Below, one piece after another: positions 60,567-64,000 of a stretch of 64,000 nucleotides of DNA. The position numbers were made by a program, and so were the translations under genes. The first letter of the stretch is position 1, and the number at the start of each line of letters is the position of its first letter. Origin of the DNA: Siphlonurus alternatus (taxonomy: Eukaryota; Arthropoda; Insecta; Ephemeroptera; Siphlonuridae); assembly GCA_949825025.1 (NCBI GenBank), contig OX463781.1, positions 49,674,317 through 49,738,316 on the forward strand, read 5' to 3'. A model generated the notes under the pieces. It did not search any database. It was not told the DNA's origin and was given only the letters and a program-made list of their open reading frames with translations.

Positions 60567-61444
60567 TAATTAGTAATTACTAATTAGTAATTAGGATATT
60601 AATTTTGACTCTGCTATTTGATAAATAACAGTAAAATGTGTGTTAACATAAATACTTAACTTTTTAATCATCGACTAAGGAGAAAAACACAATAATATAT
60701 TTATTTTGTTATTTTCAAAATATTTAGTAAGAATTTTCGTTAAAAAAAAATCCATTATTGTGTTATTAATATTTAAATTCAGGAAATATATATTTTTTAA
60801 AGCATTATTGATCAAAGAGTAATCGACTAGCTTTTTCATTTCAACATACAATATTGTAATTAACATTTTCAATATTTTTTTCTTATGTAAGCTAGACATG
60901 AAAGTAGGCCCTCACATGTTTTTCTTTCAGGTAATTTCTTGACTGGGGTCTCGCATTCGTCTAGCTGATTGGCATGTGGTTTGTATTTTTCGATGAGTAA
61001 AACTTGCTTGACCCTTCCTTCCAAGGATAGAGCCACCATTTGAAGCACAACTCTTGCTTGATTAATTAATGAAATTAAAGCAAAAAATATAATTATATTT
61101 GTATGTAGTTTGTTAAAATAAATGGTAAATAAAAACTAACAACTAACCCCGCGATTATATTAAAAATATTTTTTTCCGATGAATTTCGTTGAATTATTTT
61201 GTACTAGTAAATTATAAAGTTGTGCTCCAAACGGCTATATCGCTGTATTGAAGGTAGAGTTTTGCTCATTGAAAAATCCTGCATGCCTCTCATGTTAGCG
61301 AGTGCGAGAGCCCCCCGAATGAAAAGTATATGGCAATTTTTGCCATGTATTTTTTGTTCGGGGTAGTTTTTCAATTTTAAAATTTAAAAACTCCTCTCCT
61401 GTCTCGTGTTCCTCTTCCACTGCCCCCCGGTCGGTGGAAAAGTT

Positions 61445-61520
61445 GTGCTGGAGGTAGGTTTTGAACCTGGAGCCTCTTGCATGCGAGGCGGGCATACTTG
61501 CACTAGGCCACCGTGGCTTA
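61445..61520 (-). mobile_element. tRNA-derived SINE head or tRNA pseudogene
   Basis: Read on the minus strand, CCACGGTGGCCTAGTGCAAG gives a box A-like TGGCCTAGTGCAAG. GGTTCAAAACC (61468-61458) matches box B. A CCTC/GAGG anticodon-type stem lies between. The 3' acceptor strand does not pair with the 5' end, so this is not an intact tRNA. A SINE body may extend towards 61300. Confidence 0.55.
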
Positions 61521-62505
61521 TCTATAGCTGGTCGTTTCGTTCAGGTATAAAAGTTTTGACGGGAGAAGGTGAGTCACGGCGATAAGACGATCGCCGGAAA
61601 TCCTTCACGAAGTTTTGTGTGACCTCGGTGGTCACGTGAGCTGGCCGCTTTGACCGCAATTACAAATCGAATAATAAGATGAGAAAAATTTAATCATAGG
61701 ATGAAATGTTATATATTATTAATAAGGCCATGTACATAATACAGTACCATAATATATACACGCATCTACAAACGCATCTACAATGCAACAATTTATTAAT
61801 AAATCATACTTTGTATATAATATTGAGAATAATATGCTCTTAGAAAATTCCCGGTGCTATATTACTTAATATATTATATAATGTTAATATATTCTATAAT
61901 GAATAATTCTTTGATGGATTTCAAATCTTTTTTTTTTTTTTTTTTTTAAGGAGCCTTTTTTTCGGAAAAAAAATTGTGAATGTCCTTATGGGAATTAACC
62001 CGCAGAAATGACAATATTTTTTTTCGGCTCCGTATTTTTTTTTATTTGAAAATCCATTAAAGAATTAATCATAGATTACGTAGGTATTTTTTTATATGGT
62101 ACCATAATTCGGACCAAGTTTGAGTAAAAAGCTGTTTTCTGTACCATATGGCTGCATATGTAAAGACCTCTGAAACACCAACTTCGGGAATTTTTTGTGG
62201 TGAAGCTATTTGAGGATGGAATTTTTTGGTGTTCATTAATTTTTTGGTGTTCATTTCTTAATAGAGGGTAGGTTAAACTATTTTTAGAAAATAAAAAAAA
62301 TAAAATGCAGTCGCTCACTCTACTTTAGATTCACATGATTGGTGATGATTCTAGCCAGATTCATGGTGGCAGCCTCACAATCTTATATGATGGTTGAAGA
62401 TATATTATACAAGTCGTTATATTTATTCGGCATATAACATTGGTAAAATACTGAAGATTCTAAGCAAAGTTTGCCTCGAAATGCAGATAAAAGTATATTG
62501 ACATA

Positions 62506-62700
62506 AATTTATTACACAAAAAAAGAATGTTGTAAAGTGTTTATGAGCACGAAGGAGGCGCCACAAAAATGCGCGGGCTGGCGCTGAGCTACCAGGAGAG
62601 GAGAAGTGCGTGCGTGTGTCGCCATGGCAACCGCATCATCAAGGCGACGACGATGAAGAGACCTTCTGCGCTCGCAGCAGCGCCTGATAGGCAGCGACCG
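62506..62700 (-). other. Possible 3'-terminal exon on the minus strand
   Basis: An acceptor (AGTTTTTTTCCAG) ends at 62701. One frame reads VAAYQALLRAQKVSSSSSP then TGA (62641-62639). The sequence is GC-rich to about 62540, and AATAAA on the minus strand lies at 62511-62506. No upstream exon is in the window and three frames are possible, so support is weak. Confidence 0.22.
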
Positions 62701-62714
62701 CTGGAAAAAAACTG

Positions 62715-64000
62715 GAAACAAAAAACACTGAAATTGCCAAAATATTGTCTTTCCAATAATATTGATATTTTCAACTTTTATTTTGTTTCGTGTGGAAGGC
62801 TGCGACTTTTTATAAAGCTTTGTATACACGGATTGTCAGTAAATACAAGGAAAAAAGCAACGTCTGCGCATTCGACTTGTGCCTCCTTCAAATCAGCTGT
62901 CCAGAGTTGGAACTTCAGCATTTCCATGTGGGGAATAAAATAAAAAAAAATGTTCATTTGCATGATGCGTCTGAAATTAATAAAAGATTGACGCCTCGCA
63001 GCTAATTTTTTTATTATATAGGACAGTAAATTGAAAGGAAGAAAAGGGGGAATAAAAAAATAAATCTATAAATGTCGCAGTCCCCTCGTTTTTTTCAAAT
63101 TTGACGAGGTTGGACAAATGGCTTTTATCGCACCGTTTCTATCAATTTAGTGCAGCAGTTCTGTGCAAGACGGTGCGTGCCTTTGTGTATCGATCTGGAC
63201 GCGATCTGTCAAGGATCTGCTTTTATTGCTCTGAAACTTTTCAATTTACATAACAAAGTAATTGTCGTTTAGTTTGAATTCTTTTTAATCGTATTCTGAC
63301 GATGAAAGTTAAGAAAGTGATACATTGTATACTTTTGGCAGTATAACCATGCAGTACAGTCTTTCTGAATAAATTATAACAAACAAAAATAAAAACGAAA
63401 CTTGGAAAAATACTTACTTAATAAAACCTATGCAGTATATATTGTGCATAATGATGAAATATTTCTTAAAGATTTTTCTAAAAAGTTATAGCTTGGCTTT
63501 GAATCTCTTTGCAAGTCGCTAACCAATTTACTATCTAGTTATGTTAAATTATTAATTATGCATGCTAATTATTCCTTTGCATAAAATCGAAAAGACCAGC
63601 AGAGAGCGCCAGAAGTGAAAATTTACCCTGTGACTTTACTTGGCTAAATTCCTGCACTAAGTCTGAATAATTACCAAATATAATTACAGAGTTAGTCATT
63701 GCGCCAGATCTATGTTGGCACGCTAGATTTGACAGCGACACTTACGTGATAAACTTGCAATTTTAAACAAAAAATTTCAATCTGCCAATGTTTTTTAATT
63801 AAACATCGTTCAGTCTTCATTCATTAAAAACTTGACACTTGTTTCTTTTCAACATCAAAATTATCCACGAGGGACAAGGCACCCAACAATTAATAAGGAA
63901 TTGTCAAATGGCGATCAGAATTTATAAACATTAGACCTTCGAGAAAGTTCGGGAAACAATTTGCAAATAAATTGCGAAAATGAAGGTCACAGAAAATCCA
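62715..64000. other. AT-rich DNA at the right edge
   Basis: Short ORFs only. A GC-richer patch at 63110-63225 has no splice context. No gene seen. Confidence 0.5.

Noticed and set aside
61445..61520. Functional tRNA gene
   Set aside because: Box A and B are present, but the acceptor stem does not pair, so it was called a SINE head or pseudogene.

Overview
This is an AT-rich eukaryotic nuclear window with spliced genes (GT/AG introns), long (AT)n microsatellites and many short foldback transposons. The gene content (a DGCR2/IDD relative, a VWA8 gene with typical animal exons, a secreted proline-rich repeat protein) points to an animal. An arthropod, perhaps a crustacean, is my best guess; this is inference from overall style, not from a diagnostic marker. 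There is no sign of bacterial operons, CRISPR arrays or prophage.

Layout. (1) 1-2648, minus strand: four phase-consistent exons of a single-pass membrane protein with one von Willebrand type C domain, a transmembrane helix and a PPPY-containing tail. It is very likely a DGCR2/IDD relative, and its 3' end runs off the left edge. (2) 4406-7037, plus strand: a complete four-exon gene for a 329-residue secreted Pro/Trp-rich protein carrying eleven copies of an 8-residue repeat. (3) 7.5-24.8 kb: gene-poor DNA with foldback elements, minisatellites and a retroposed-looking A-tail. (4) 24834-26200, minus strand: one large exon with a complete 449-residue proline-rich, probably nuclear protein that has a CtBP-type PLDLA motif. 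A splice donor lies 7 nt after its stop. Possible 5' exons lie near 38.1-38.7 kb. The 12 kb between them, and the flank to about 40.5 kb, hold GC-richer islands full of homeodomain, E-box, Runx-like and GATA-like words, which looks like the regulatory landscape of a developmental gene. (5) 49724-52515, plus strand: four exons of VWA8, a mitochondrial AAA+ ATPase; the rest of that gene is not visible in the window. (6) 56148-56930, plus strand: a GC-rich, apparently intronless 260-codon gene with its own polyadenylation signal and no family I recognise. (7) 57-64 kb: gene-poor, with more foldback elements, a tRNA-derived SINE head and a weak terminal-exon candidate on the minus strand.

The strongest repeated theme is several related families of 300-400 bp foldback (MITE-like) elements. 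They recur inside introns, in one case directly against a splice acceptor, and several carry the palindrome TGACGTCA. A 1.18 kb hAT-like non-autonomous element (53603-54781) is flanked by a direct repeat. I found no convincing new multi-gene system. The items most worth a second look are the unrecognised 449-residue protein and its regulatory surroundings, the WSP-repeat secreted protein, the unrecognised 260-residue gene beside VWA8, and the modular foldback family.
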